Assembly: GCF_018863395.1 (NCBI RefSeq)
Contig: NZ_JAHKRR010000004.1
Location: 434,001 to 498,000 of the forward strand
Source of the DNA: Sinomicrobium weinanense
GTDB taxonomy: Bacteria; Bacteroidota; Bacteroidia; Flavobacteriales; Flavobacteriaceae
Direction: 5' to 3'
Length of the DNA stretch: 64,000 bases
Under the pieces are notes generated by a model that made no database searches, was not told where the DNA came from, and was given only the letters and a program-made list of their open reading frames with translations. The position numbers were made by a program, and so were the translations under genes. Shown here in pieces: positions 54,469 to 63,804 of the stretch (the stretch's first letter is position 1; every line of letters starts with the position of its first letter).

Positions 54469-55323
54469 ATGAAGCTATTAACAAGGGTGTTCAACTTCTA
54501 TATTGAGGCAAGTGTGCATGTGGCCCTGTCGGTTTATGCGCTGACCGTGATTACCTTGCTGAACTTTGATATGCCCTATGACGAAAATGTCTGCTACGCG
54601 GTTTTTTACGGAACTATTGTGGGCTATAATTTCATCAAGTATGGCAGCGAGGCCAGACGGTTCTATATGGTGGAGACCCGGCATGTAAAGACCATACAAT
54701 ATTTCAGTTTTATCTGTTTTGCTCTGTGTGTGTATTATGTGCTTCAATTGTCGGTTTCTTCCCTTGTTTTGTTGGGAGGGCTGGTAGTGCTGTCTTTTTT
54801 CTACGCTGTGCCTTTTTATACCTCGGTACGGAACATCCGAAATTCTCCCGGAATAAAAATATTTATTGTAGCCCTGGTATGGAGCGGGGTCACGGTGGGG
54901 CTGCCCGTTGTGAATCATTATGATCTGTTCCGGGCCGGTGGCGGAGCGGTCAGGGATGTGGGGATTGAATGGTTGCAGCGCTTCCTGTTCGTCATTGTGC
55001 TTACCATTCCTTTTGAGATCAGGGATATGGCAGTGGACGACCTGTCATTGGGGACCATACCGCAAAAAATAGGGATCGGGAATGCCAAATCGGTTGCGAT
55101 TTTGTTGCTATGCCTGGTCCTGGTGGTGGAATTCCTTAAAAAAAACAGTTTTTGGCCGGATGTCGTATCTTTGTCTGTGATCCTGGTCTTGATGGTCCTG
55201 GCCCTGAGGTATTCGCAGGTAAAACAAAACAAGTATTATTGCAGTTTCTGGGTGGAGGGCATACCTGTTTTATGGGGCTTGCTGTTGTTGCTTTTGAACA
55301 ATTTGATCACTTTAAAAACATAA
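54469..55323 (+). CDS. UbiA-like polytopic membrane protein
   Basis: Integral membrane protein of 284 residues with about eight hydrophobic segments, similar to UbiA prenyltransferases. The second Asp-rich motif is visible as FEIRDMAVDDLSLGTIPQKIG near residue 190, in part RDMAVDDLSLGTIPQ. The first motif (NDxxDxxxD in active enzymes) is reduced to YNFIKYGSE near residue 58. Prenyl transfer is therefore doubtful. The hydrophobic N-terminus and four-base leader point to the ATG at 54469 as start. The rhodanese gene begins two bases after its stop. Confidence 0.7.
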   Translation: MKLLTRVFNFYIEASVHVALSVYALTVITLLNFDMPYDENVCYAVFYGTIVGYNFIKYGSEARRFYMVETRHVKTIQYFSFICFALCVYYVLQLSVSSLVLLGGLVVLSFFYAVPFYTSVRNIRNSPGIKIFIVALVWSGVTVGLPVVNHYDLFRAGGGAVRDVGIEWLQRFLFVIVLTIPFEIRDMAVDDLSLGTIPQKIGIGNAKSVAILLLCLVLVVEFLKKNSFWPDVVSLSVILVLMVLALRYSQVKQNKYYCSFWVEGIPVLWGLLLLLLNNLITLKT

Positions 55324-55325
55324 AA

Positions 55326-55709
55326 ATGAAGTATTGGATAGTACTGCTGTTCCTGTTGTCCGTTATCGGTGTGAGCGGGCAGGTGAAAAATGTGGATATA
55401 ACCACAATAAAGGAAAGGGAGATGACCGGTAAATTCCTTGTGGATGTACGTACTCCGGAAGAATTTGCCGAAGGACATATCAAAGGGGCCCTGAACCTCA
55501 ATTATGACGACCCTGATTTTGCGGCGCAATGGAAAGATATAGACAGGGAAACGCCTGTTTACCTGTATTGCGGGTCTGGCAAGCGAAGTACCAAAGCGGC
55601 CGGGGTGCTGGATTCCCTGGGATTTGAGAAAATATTCAACCTGAAAGGGGGATACCGGGCCTGGAAAAAGGCAAAGGACAAGAAAAAACCCGGAAACGAT
55701 AGAGAATAA
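55326..55709 (+). CDS. periplasmic rhodanese-like domain protein
   Basis: Single rhodanese domain of 127 residues with a signal peptide (about 1-19, ending GVSGQ), so it is probably exported. FLVDVRTPEEFAEGHIKGA near residue 38 is the rhodanese CH2A region. The active-site loop is YLYCGSGKRSTKAA, with the catalytic Cys near residue 82 and a loop length suited to sulfurtransferases. It could carry persulfide or act as a redox partner. It follows the UbiA-like gene by two bases and is surely co-transcribed. A terminator-like stem (55687-55727) begins inside its last codons. Confidence 0.88.
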   Translation: MKYWIVLLFLLSVIGVSGQVKNVDITTIKEREMTGKFLVDVRTPEEFAEGHIKGALNLNYDDPDFAAQWKDIDRETPVYLYCGSGKRSTKAAGVLDSLGFEKIFNLKGGYRAWKKAKDKKKPGNDRE

Positions 55710-55735
55710 ACAGGTCGTATCCGGGTTGTTTGTTT
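55687..55735 (+). terminator. probable terminator after the rhodanese gene
   Basis: AACCCGGA (55687-55694) pairs with TCCGGGTT (55720-55727), with a further ACGA/TCGT pairing inside, then GTTTGTTTT. The left arm lies within the coding sequence. Confidence 0.5.
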
Positions 55736-55750
55736 TATACGGAATCAGCT

Positions 55751-57790
55751 TCAGGATACTTTTTCCAGCAAACCTGCCCTTCTCAGCAGGGCGTCGGGTT
55801 TGGGCTCCTGCCCTCTGAAACGTTTGTACAGGACCATCGGGTTCTCTGTTCCTCCTTTAGAGAGCACATTGTCCTTGAACCTGTCAGCTACTTCCTTATT
55901 GAATATACCTTTTTCCTTAAAGAGTTCGAAAGCATCGGCATCGAGTACTTCCGCCCATTTGTAACTGTAATACCCGGAGGAGTACCCACCCTGGAATATA
56001 TGGGAAAAGGCGGTACTCATACAGGTTTCCGGAGTTTTCGGATAAAGGTCGGTAAACGCAAAGGCCTGTGTTTCGTGTTCTTTTACATCGGTTACAGACG
56101 TGGGGTCTATGCCGTGCCAGTTCATATCGAGGAGGCCAAAACTCAACTGGCGCAAGGTTTGCATGCCTTCCATAAAATTAGAAGAATCTTTGATCTTTTT
56201 TATGTACTCCATGGGGAGGTCTTCCCCGGTTTCGTAATGTTTGGCAAATAGCTGCAGGGCTTCTTTTTCATAGCACCAGTTTTCCAGTACCTGGCTGGGG
56301 AGTTCTACAAAGTCCCAGTACACACTGGTACCGCTCAGTGTGGGGTAGGTGGTATTGGCCAGCATACCGTGAAGGGCATGGCCGAATTCGTGAAAAAGGG
56401 TGGTTACCTCGTTAAAGGTTAGCAGGGAAGGTTTGGTTTTTGTGGGCTTCGTAAAATTGCATACTATGGATATGTGCGGGCGTTCGTTGACCCCGTTCTC
56501 AATGCGTTGTGGTTTGTATGACGTCATCCAGGCGCCGTTGCGTTTTCCGGGCCGCGGGAAAAAGTCACCGTAGAAAAGTGCTGTAAATTGGCCCTTATCA
56601 TCGGTTACTTTATAGGTTTTAACGTCTTCGTGATATTTGTCGATATCGTGAACCTCTTCAAAATTCAGGCCGTATAACTTGTGGGCTACGGTAAACACTC
56701 CGTCAATGACATTTTCCAGTTTAAAATAGGGTTTTAGCTTTTCGTCATCGAGATTAAAACGTTTTTGCTTGAGCTTTTCCGTATAGTAGGCCCCGTCCCA
56801 TTTCTGAAGCTGGTCGATGCCGTCCTCTTCCCGGGCAAATTCCTGTAATTGTTCGAATTCTCTCTGGGCAGCGGGTTTTGCCTTTTCGAGCAGTTCGTTG
56901 AGGAAGCCGGTTACCTTTTGCGGGGTTTCTGCCATGCGTTCTTCGAGGACGTAATGGGCATGGGTCTTATATCCCAGCAGGTTGGCACGTTCAAACCGCA
57001 GGCGTGCAATTTTCAGTACAATGTCCTGGTTGTCGAGATTGTCATTGTGAAAACCTTTACTGCCGGAAGCCAGTGACATTTTTTTTCGAAGTTCCCGGTT
57101 GTCGGCATAGGTCATAAAGGGGACAAGGCTGGGATAGTCCAGCGTAAATATCCATCCGTCCTTACTCTTGCTTTCGGCCAGATTCCGGGCGGCTTCTACT
57201 GCTCCTGGGGGAAGCCCGGAAATATCTTTTTCGTCTGTGAGGTGAAGTTCAAACCTGTTGGTTTCGGCCAGGACGTTTTCTCCGAATTTAAGGCTCAGGG
57301 AAGAGAGTTCTTTGTCGATCTCCCGGAGTCTTTTTTTCTTTTCCTCCGGCAGTGCGGCACCATTCCGGGCAAAGGTTTTGTAGCGTTTGTCCAGCAGGGT
57401 TTGCTGCTCTGGGGTCAGGTGGAGTGTATCCTTTTGCCGGTAAACGGCTTCGACGCGTTTAAACAGCTCGGTATTGAGGCGTATGTCATTACCGAATTCG
57501 GCAAGCAGGGGAGAGACCTTCTGGGCCAGTTTCTGGATCTCGTCATTGGTCTCGGCACTGTTGAGGTTAAAGAACATACTTGTTATGCGGTCCAGGTACT
57601 CACCGGAGTAGTCCATGGCCGCTATGGTATTTTCAAAACCCGGCGGTTCGGGGTTGGAGGTGATCTGGTCTATTTCCTTTTTCGCGTTTTCGATTTCGTC
57701 CTCTATGAGGGATAAGTAGTCTCCGGACTGTATTTTGCTGAAAGGAGCAAAGCCGTACGGATTATTAAAGAGTTCTTTGGTGTTGCTCAT
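55751..57790 (-). CDS. M3 family oligopeptidase (peptidyl-dipeptidase Dcp / oligopeptidase A type)
   Basis: Zinc metallopeptidase of 679 residues that degrades short peptides in the cytoplasm. The zinc site is FHEFGHALHGML near residue 465 (HExxH), with the third ligand Glu about 28 residues on in ELPSQVLENW. WMTSYKPQR and the C-terminal YKWAEVLDADAFELF are typical of M3 enzymes. No signal peptide is present. It converges on the rhodanese gene. The Dcp-type dipeptidase and OpdA-type oligopeptidase cannot be separated with confidence. Confidence 0.92.
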   Translation of the reverse strand: MSNTKELFNNPYGFAPFSKIQSGDYLSLIEDEIENAKKEIDQITSNPEPPGFENTIAAMDYSGEYLDRITSMFFNLNSAETNDEIQKLAQKVSPLLAEFGNDIRLNTELFKRVEAVYRQKDTLHLTPEQQTLLDKRYKTFARNGAALPEEKKKRLREIDKELSSLSLKFGENVLAETNRFELHLTDEKDISGLPPGAVEAARNLAESKSKDGWIFTLDYPSLVPFMTYADNRELRKKMSLASGSKGFHNDNLDNQDIVLKIARLRFERANLLGYKTHAHYVLEERMAETPQKVTGFLNELLEKAKPAAQREFEQLQEFAREEDGIDQLQKWDGAYYTEKLKQKRFNLDDEKLKPYFKLENVIDGVFTVAHKLYGLNFEEVHDIDKYHEDVKTYKVTDDKGQFTALFYGDFFPRPGKRNGAWMTSYKPQRIENGVNERPHISIVCNFTKPTKTKPSLLTFNEVTTLFHEFGHALHGMLANTTYPTLSGTSVYWDFVELPSQVLENWCYEKEALQLFAKHYETGEDLPMEYIKKIKDSSNFMEGMQTLRQLSFGLLDMNWHGIDPTSVTDVKEHETQAFAFTDLYPKTPETCMSTAFSHIFQGGYSSGYYSYKWAEVLDADAFELFKEKGIFNKEVADRFKDNVLSKGGTENPMVLYKRFRGQEPKPDALLRRAGLLEKVS

Positions 57791-57937
57791 GGATACAAGT
57801 TTTTACAATCTACGAATATAGGGTATCTGTATTAGAAGAAAAAGTTTTGGAGTTATGGAGTTGGGAGTTACAAAACGTGCCGGTTTTAAGAGCTCAGAAA
57901 TCAGGTGATTGATGGGAGGGGCTTAATGTGAGGGCAT

Positions 57938-57967
57938 AAAAAAGGGAGCTGCCTTACGACAGCTCCC
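57938..57967 (-). terminator. Rho-independent terminator of an unassigned minus-strand transcript
   Basis: GGGAGCTG (57944-57951) pairs with CAGCTCCC (57960-57967), followed on the minus strand by six T. It is 470 bases beyond the susD-like terminator and upstream of the M3 peptidase gene, so it needs its own transcript. Confidence 0.7.
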
Positions 57968-58438
57968 CGAACTTACTGTGCTTATTAAATTAACATTTTC
58001 ATGTTAAACTACCCCAAAAATAAACAACAGTAAAAGTCTAAACCAACCATGAATCTTAAAACAACTAACTAATCCAAAACTTGTATATGTTGAATTGTAT
58101 GTTCTATATTTGTTGTTCTTCTTTCGGTCCCTGTTCTAGGGTGTTAAAGAATTACAATCCAAATATCCGATATGTTTGTTTTTTACGGATTTTGGCGGTC
58201 TAATCATTTGAGAAAATCGATAAAGTGTATGATTTTATCGATAAAGTGCAATATTCCATATGTTTTTGCTCCCTTAGGGCGTATTCCAAAATGCCTTGAG
58301 ACTCTTCGACTTTAATTCATTCCGAGTCCCGTCGAAGGATTTAGGGCAACGCACTACTCCTGTGTGGAAGAAACCGGCCCGACCATAGGAAGGGAGCGTT
58401 CTTATGCCGGGTTTGTTGTCTTGAGTTAATTACAATAA
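57968..58438 (-). other. unassigned intergenic region, possible small transcript
   Basis: No gene is recognised between the two minus-strand terminators. A short open frame at 58009-58050 (13 codons, MVGLDFYCCLFLG) lies just upstream of the terminator at 57938. A 12-base direct repeat ATCGATAAAGTG occurs at 58216-58227 and 58237-58248 (21 bases apart). A repeat-like stretch around 58295-58340 contains GTCGAAGGA. Whether a small RNA or peptide is made is unknown. Confidence 0.3.
58216..58248. repeat. 12-bp direct repeat with 21-bp period
   Basis: ATCGATAAAGTG at 58216-58227 and again at 58237-58248. A 21-base period, two helical turns, would place two protein dimers on the same DNA face. Confidence 0.55.
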
Positions 58439-58478
58439 AAAAATCCTGTAAAACCACTATGGATCTTACAGGATTTTT
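58439..58478 (-). terminator. terminator of the second SusC/SusD operon
   Basis: AAAAATCCTGTAA (58439-58451) pairs with TTACAGGATTTTT (58466-58478), so the stem carries A and T runs and works on the minus strand with TTTTTATTG following. It lies 65 bases after the susD-like stop. Confidence 0.8.
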
Positions 58479-58542
58479 ATAAAGCTATTATTCTGGTTTT
58501 AACTTTACACGTTCTGAAGTGAGTGTCGTTAAAACGTTTTTT

Positions 58543-59997
58543 TTAGTTTACGTCCCAGAACAATTTAGTGTCTAACTGATCTCCACCGATAGCAGATGAT
58601 GCCTCGTTATAATTATCACCATTTTGATTCTGCTCTGTTCTCGGATAGATCATCCTTGTGGGGAGCTGGTCGAGTTCGGCAGTTTCGGGAGCGATCAATT
58701 GAGGGTAGTCTAACCTTCGGTATTCTGTCCAGGCTTCATATCCTCTGTTGAACAGGATCACCCATTTTTGATCTCCGATCTTCTGCTTATAGTCACCGGC
58801 AGCAGAATCGTAATCAACGGCAGGGTTAGACAGGTAGGTGTCTATATCTGCCTGTGATACTCCCCAGTACTCCATGTTAGACCGGATAGCTGCGGTATAG
58901 AAGTCCTTGGCATTGCCTCCAACACTATATCCTCTTTCTGCTGCCTCGGCCAGGTAGAAATTCACTTCTGCTGCGCTGTATATTAAGCCCTCCAGTTGCG
59001 GATCCCGAAAGATACTTCCATCGGCTTCCTGCCCGAGGTGAGATACACTATTATAATCATCTATGGTTTCTCCGTTTATCCCGCCTATATATTTGCCATT
59101 TACGGTGGAGAAGAAAATTGTCCTTCTCGGGTCTTCAAGCTCATTGACTTTGTCGATATATGTTTTTGCAGGTACGAAGTCATCCCTGTTGGAGTAAACG
59201 ATATTTTCCCAAACGGGATTGGTGTTGGGCAATGTTCCCAGATATTGAAAAGCAAAGTTACCTTCGTTAGATACAAACACGTTTGGAGCAGCTTCTTCGA
59301 CCAGGGTCTTTGAAAGGTCCGGGTTAAAATCTGCCAATGTCATGCCGAACTTTAACTTCAGTGCATTACCAAAAGCTATCCACTTGGAAATATCCCCGTG
59401 GTACACCAGGTCCTGATCGGTAAAATCTCCTGTACCGTAGTCAGTGTTCAGGTTACTTAAAGCAGTGTTCAGCCGTTCGATAAGGTCGTTATAGATAGCC
59501 TCAGCATCATCATATTTCGGCGTGACATTGGTAATATCCAGGGATTCTGTATAAGGTACATTACCAAACATATCTACCAGGTATTGATAGGTCAGTATCG
59601 TCTGTAGTTCTATAATGGCCAGTTGATTGGTCTTAATGCCCTGGTCATTATCGTTAAGGACTTCCTCGTTTTCGATGTTTTTGGTAGCTTCGTCCAGATC
59701 CTTGATCACATCCTTGTAAAAGGCTTCCCAGAGGTTTTCCGGAATTTGCCTTTGAATCTTGTATTGTTCTTCCTGGATATAGGTTACTTCAGTCCAGTGC
59801 TGAATAAACAATCTATAGTTATTGATGTTTACATTAGGGGTGTTCAACGCTCTGAAAAGCTCCCTTTGTGCACTACTCATCAGGGTAGACCCCGGAGCTT
59901 CGGGCGTGGTTTTCGGATCTTTATTCAGGTGATCTACTTCACAGGAGGTGAATATAGTTGCCACCAATATTATATATATGATCTTTTTCATTTTCAT
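58543..59997 (-). CDS. SusD/RagB-family outer membrane lipoprotein (second pair)
   Basis: Nutrient-binding lipoprotein (484 residues) of the SusD-like_2 type. The lipoprotein signal ends IFTSCEVD, with the acylated Cys near residue 19, followed by HLNKDPKTTPEAPG. Helical repeats continue to the C-terminal block IGDQKWVILFNRGYEAWTEYRRL, in part NRGYEAWTEYRRLDYPQL, usual in this subfamily. It starts six bases after the SusC-like gene. No glycoside hydrolase, sulfatase or regulator lies beside the pair. The cargo could be peptide, oligosaccharide or another compound. Confidence 0.93.
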   Translation of the reverse strand: MKMKKIIYIILVATIFTSCEVDHLNKDPKTTPEAPGSTLMSSAQRELFRALNTPNVNINNYRLFIQHWTEVTYIQEEQYKIQRQIPENLWEAFYKDVIKDLDEATKNIENEEVLNDNDQGIKTNQLAIIELQTILTYQYLVDMFGNVPYTESLDITNVTPKYDDAEAIYNDLIERLNTALSNLNTDYGTGDFTDQDLVYHGDISKWIAFGNALKLKFGMTLADFNPDLSKTLVEEAAPNVFVSNEGNFAFQYLGTLPNTNPVWENIVYSNRDDFVPAKTYIDKVNELEDPRRTIFFSTVNGKYIGGINGETIDDYNSVSHLGQEADGSIFRDPQLEGLIYSAAEVNFYLAEAAERGYSVGGNAKDFYTAAIRSNMEYWGVSQADIDTYLSNPAVDYDSAAGDYKQKIGDQKWVILFNRGYEAWTEYRRLDYPQLIAPETAELDQLPTRMIYPRTEQNQNGDNYNEASSAIGGDQLDTKLFWDVN

Positions 59998-60003
59998 TAG
60001 GAA

Positions 60004-63000
60004 TTAAAATTGAAGTTTTACATTAAATCCAACGTCCCTTGTAGTCGGTAATACACCTGACTGGAAGCCCTGGCTGTTTCCTGAGCTCAAACCGGCTTCA
60101 GGATCGGCATACGGAAGGTTTTTGTGGATGATCCACAGGTTGGAACCTACGAGAGATAATTCCAGATTATTGAAGAATGAATCTTCCAGGTATTTCTTGG
60201 GTAGGGTATAGGTCAGGGAAACTTCTCTTAACTTTATATAGGAAGCATCATATACATAGGCTCTATTGGGCATTTGTTCGTATCCCAGATTTCCATAGTC
60301 GCTCATGTCCAATCTTACATCGTTGGGTTCGCCATTTTCCTTAACTCCTGGGTGGATGATTCCCCCGCCATTTGCCAGTGGCGCTCTTTTAGGATTACCG
60401 AGGTCGTTGAGGCCTGCTGTTTCCTTATAGAGCCCTGTTCCGGTACCATACCACATATCCAGGGAATAAACGCTTCCTCCTTTTTGCATGTCGATCAAAA
60501 AGTTCAGTGCTAAGTTTTTATACCGGAAGGTGTTGGACAAACCTCCCATCCAATCGGGGTTTACATTTCCTATTTCGTTGGTGGTAGAGGTGTTAACGAG
60601 GTATAATCCGTCTTCTCCCACCACTTTGTTACCTTGATCGTCGTAAACAAAATCTGTACCTTTCAAAACGCCAAGAGGCTGACCTTTTTCAACATTGTAG
60701 GTTACATTGGACTGGTAGCTGTATAAAACAATATTGTCAATATCATCATACAGTTCCAATACCTTGTTTCTGTTCAAAGACCAGTTAACACCTACGTCCC
60801 AGGAAAAGTCTTCGGTTTTTACGGGAGTGGCGTTAAGGCTTACTTCTACTCCGCGGTTCCTGACTTCTCCGGAATTTACAAACCGTCTTGAATATCCTGT
60901 AGCTACGGTTACCGGTACCGGAAGGATCTGGTCAACTGTATTGGTTTGGTAGAAAGACAGGTCAAGTCCCAGTCTTCTTTGGAAGAATTGTAATTCAAGC
61001 CCCGCTTCCCAGCTTTTGGTCCTTTCCGATTTCAGGTCCGGGTTTCTTTTTTCGTCACTGACAGAAAACATTGTGGCATTATCGCCGAATAAAGGATCTT
61101 TGTCATAAGTGTCCAAAATGGAGGCAAATGGTGCGTCATTACCTACTTCGGCATAGTTTACCCGGAGTTTACCAAAGGTCAGCCATTCAATATCATTGGA
61201 GAATACATAGCTGGCTGTAACTGACGGGTAATAATAAGTGTTATTGTCTTTTGGCAGGGTAGATGACACATCGCGTCGAATGGTCCCTTCCAGGAACAGC
61301 ATGTTATCGAATCCGAATGAAGCACTTGCAAAAATTCCATCAACAGCCTTCTTTTCTTCTGTTTCTGTTGGTGGCAATATAGGGTTTACCGAGTTGTTCA
61401 ATGCATATAACCCAGGTACTTTTAAGCCTCCGTTGGTACTCTGCAGAATGGTATTGAGATAGCTTCTTCTGGAGTTCATACCCAATAAACCTGTAAAACT
61501 TATCCTGTCAGATATATTGGTGTTGAAATTGAGTAACAGATCGTAGTTCAATTCTGTAAAGTTCCTGTTGTATCTTTGATACTGGGACGGGCGGTTAGAG
61601 CCAACGGCTACCCTTTCTTCCTGAATATAGTCGTAGGTATCCACAGAAGCCCTACCTGTGATGGAGAACCAGTCATTCACATCATAATTTACGGCTCCAA
61701 AACCAAAGAACCTGTTTTTTCTGTCACTTTCATAGCTTTCATATCTCTGGAAATAAGGGTTGTCATGATAAGCGGGAACGAGGTCGTTCTGGCTTTTGGT
61801 ATTCCAGGTAATATTTCTTCCTGTTGAGAAATAGGCGTTACGCTGTTCTTTCAGATCTACGTTGGTTTGCCACCATTGTCTGAAAGCAGATACAATATTA
61901 TCGCTATACCCGGTCTCATTCCGTCCCGTAACATTTGTTTTTATGTAGTTGGCGGCACCCGATACGGTGATCTTGTCAGACAGGTTATGTGAAGCGCTGA
62001 AATTAATGGTGTGTCTTTTCAATTTACTGTTAGGTAATATTCCGTCCTGATCCAAACGGGTGTAGGATAGTCGGAAAGACGATTCGTCCGTACCTCCGGA
62101 TACGGAAACACTATTGGTTTGTGTAACGGATTGCTCGAAAAAAGCCGCCGCACCATTTTTTGCTGCAACCCATGGGGTTTTCTGCATGTACGTGGGCAAT
62201 GCAGGGTCGAATGAGTTCCACTGGTATACCATTAAATTAGGGTCGAAAGCAGGGCCGTAAGAGGCATCGTGTCCGGTAAGTACTATTTTGTCATTAACAC
62301 CATCTCCGTCGAAGTCCACATTTTCCCTGAAAGAAGGGCCATAACCTGCACCATATTCTTTTTGGTATTCGGGGAATGTCTTCTTGTCGATCTTCCCGAT
62401 AATGGTACTGTTGGTTATGGTTACACCCAGGCCTTGATCTTTCTTCCCTTTTTTTGTGGTGATGATAATGGCACCATTTGCGGCCCTGGAACCGTATAAG
62501 GCTGTCGCAGCAGCTCCCTTGAGGACGTTCATGCTCTCTATGTCGTCCGGATTAATGTCCGAAGCTCCGTTTCCAAAGTCAAAACCACTGCCACCACTTA
62601 ACTGGGTGTTGTCGTTAATGTTGCTGTTATCGATCGGAACCCCGTCAACAACCCACAAAGCCTGGTTGTTACCTGTTATGGAGTTGGATCCCCGGATAAC
62701 CACATTGGTAGAACCACCCATGTTGTTGTTCCTCTTAATCTGTAAACCAGAAACTTTTCCGGAAAGAGCGTTGGCAACGTTTCCGGATTGTACTGTAGAT
62801 ACAGCATCGCCTCCTACTTCCTGGGAAGAATATCCGAGTTGCTTTTTCTCTCTGGATATCCCAAGAGCAGTAACAACAACTTCTTCGAGAGCCTGGGCAT
62901 CTTCTTCCAGTTGTATATTTACAGCAGAAGATGCACCGATAACTACTTCAGTAGTCTTCATTCCGATATAGGACACCACTAAAGTCTGTCCTTCACTCGC

Positions 63001-63195
63001 ATCGATGGTAAAGTTACCGTCAAAGTCCGTCTGAGTTCCCGTGCTGGTCCCTTTTACCAGGATGTTTACTCCGGGTAGTGGCATGCCATCAGCTGCGCTG
63101 GTGACTGTGCCGGAAACCGTTTTTTCCTGTGCAAGACCAATTTGCACCATTAACGCCAGAAAAAGCGTTAAGATTCCGCTAAATTTTGTTCTCAT
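60004..63195 (-). CDS. SusC/RagA-family TonB-linked outer membrane protein (second pair)
   Basis: TonB-dependent outer-membrane channel of 1063 residues. It has a signal peptide ending at about residue 22 (IGLAQ) and a carboxypeptidase-like domain (GVNILVKGTSTGTQTDFDGNF, in part KGTSTGTQTDFDGNF). A TonB box-like EEVVVTALGI and a plug follow, with VIRGSNSITGNNQALWVVDG and MNVLKGAAATALYGSRAANGAI as family signatures. The barrel ends in NVKLQF. It leads a two-gene leftward operon with the SusD-like gene and is divergent from rpsL across 643 bases. A promoter-like sequence lies at 63226-63256. Confidence 0.95.
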   Translation of the reverse strand: MRTKFSGILTLFLALMVQIGLAQEKTVSGTVTSAADGMPLPGVNILVKGTSTGTQTDFDGNFTIDASEGQTLVVSYIGMKTTEVVIGASSAVNIQLEEDAQALEEVVVTALGISREKKQLGYSSQEVGGDAVSTVQSGNVANALSGKVSGLQIKRNNNMGGSTNVVIRGSNSITGNNQALWVVDGVPIDNSNINDNTQLSGGSGFDFGNGASDINPDDIESMNVLKGAAATALYGSRAANGAIIITTKKGKKDQGLGVTITNSTIIGKIDKKTFPEYQKEYGAGYGPSFRENVDFDGDGVNDKIVLTGHDASYGPAFDPNLMVYQWNSFDPALPTYMQKTPWVAAKNGAAAFFEQSVTQTNSVSVSGGTDESSFRLSYTRLDQDGILPNSKLKRHTINFSASHNLSDKITVSGAANYIKTNVTGRNETGYSDNIVSAFRQWWQTNVDLKEQRNAYFSTGRNITWNTKSQNDLVPAYHDNPYFQRYESYESDRKNRFFGFGAVNYDVNDWFSITGRASVDTYDYIQEERVAVGSNRPSQYQRYNRNFTELNYDLLLNFNTNISDRISFTGLLGMNSRRSYLNTILQSTNGGLKVPGLYALNNSVNPILPPTETEEKKAVDGIFASASFGFDNMLFLEGTIRRDVSSTLPKDNNTYYYPSVTASYVFSNDIEWLTFGKLRVNYAEVGNDAPFASILDTYDKDPLFGDNATMFSVSDEKRNPDLKSERTKSWEAGLELQFFQRRLGLDLSFYQTNTVDQILPVPVTVATGYSRRFVNSGEVRNRGVEVSLNATPVKTEDFSWDVGVNWSLNRNKVLELYDDIDNIVLYSYQSNVTYNVEKGQPLGVLKGTDFVYDDQGNKVVGEDGLYLVNTSTTNEIGNVNPDWMGGLSNTFRYKNLALNFLIDMQKGGSVYSLDMWYGTGTGLYKETAGLNDLGNPKRAPLANGGGIIHPGVKENGEPNDVRLDMSDYGNLGYEQMPNRAYVYDASYIKLREVSLTYTLPKKYLEDSFFNNLELSLVGSNLWIIHKNLPYADPEAGLSSGNSQGFQSGVLPTTRDVGFNVKLQF

Positions 63196-63225
63196 GTTTG
63201 TGACAATTATTTTGAATTAGTGCCC

Positions 63226-63256
63226 CAAATATGTGCAAAAAACCTAACGTTAACAA
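63226..63256 (-). promoter_or_regulatory. predicted promoter of the second SusC/SusD operon
   Basis: On the minus strand, TTG (63256-63254), a 20-base spacer and CATATTTG (63233-63226), one mismatch to TAnnTTTG. The leader is about 25 bases. The rest of 63257-63750 is AT-rich, and I see no gene or structured element in it. Confidence 0.5.
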
Positions 63257-63754
63257 TTTCTTAATCACGACTTGCAATGAAACGCGAAGCCTTGTTTTCT
63301 GAATATTAACTTAAATATTGTTATTGCGATGTTAAAACATTTAAATGTTGGTATTTTTACTCTTTTAAAACTTAAAAACTGAAATAATTTGTAAAAATAT
63401 ACTATGTCAATTTAGTTGTTAATTTTTTTATTTTTTAGTAGGAAAAGTTCTCCTTTTATGTGAATTGAACGTAAAATATGTCGTTCTTGTGAAAGTTTCT
63501 GAGTATGGTGCCTCCAAAAGCTATTTTTGTAACAGGATGAGGTGTTGCAGCAGTGTTTTTTTGTGAGTAGCTAAAAAAGGTGATTAGTTTTGCAGGAAAC
63601 TGTCTTTTGTGGTTTTGGTATGTGGTTTGGATGCGGAAAATTTCCTAAAGGGTGAAAGAGGGTGTTATATATACTTATTGTGTATGGTTTGTAGATTTTT
63701 TTGTGCGAGGGGCGCGAAACGGACCTACATGAAAGAAAATTAATTATTTATGAT

Positions 63755-63804
63755 TTGAATTTTTGAAAAATATTTCTACCTTTGCCACCCTCTAAAAAGA
63801 GGGT
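63755..63804 (+). promoter_or_regulatory. predicted rpsL operon promoter and leader hairpin
   Basis: TTG at 63755-63757, a 19-base spacer and TACCTTTG at 63777-63784 make the best match to the Bacteroidota promoter in the window. A small hairpin, ACCCTCT aaaa AGAGGGT (63787-63804), lies at the start of the leader. The ATG follows at 63839. Confidence 0.7.

Noticed and set aside
58543-63195. Second polysaccharide utilisation locus
   Set aside because: Only the SusC/SusD pair is present; there are no degradative enzymes, regulator or transporter beside it.
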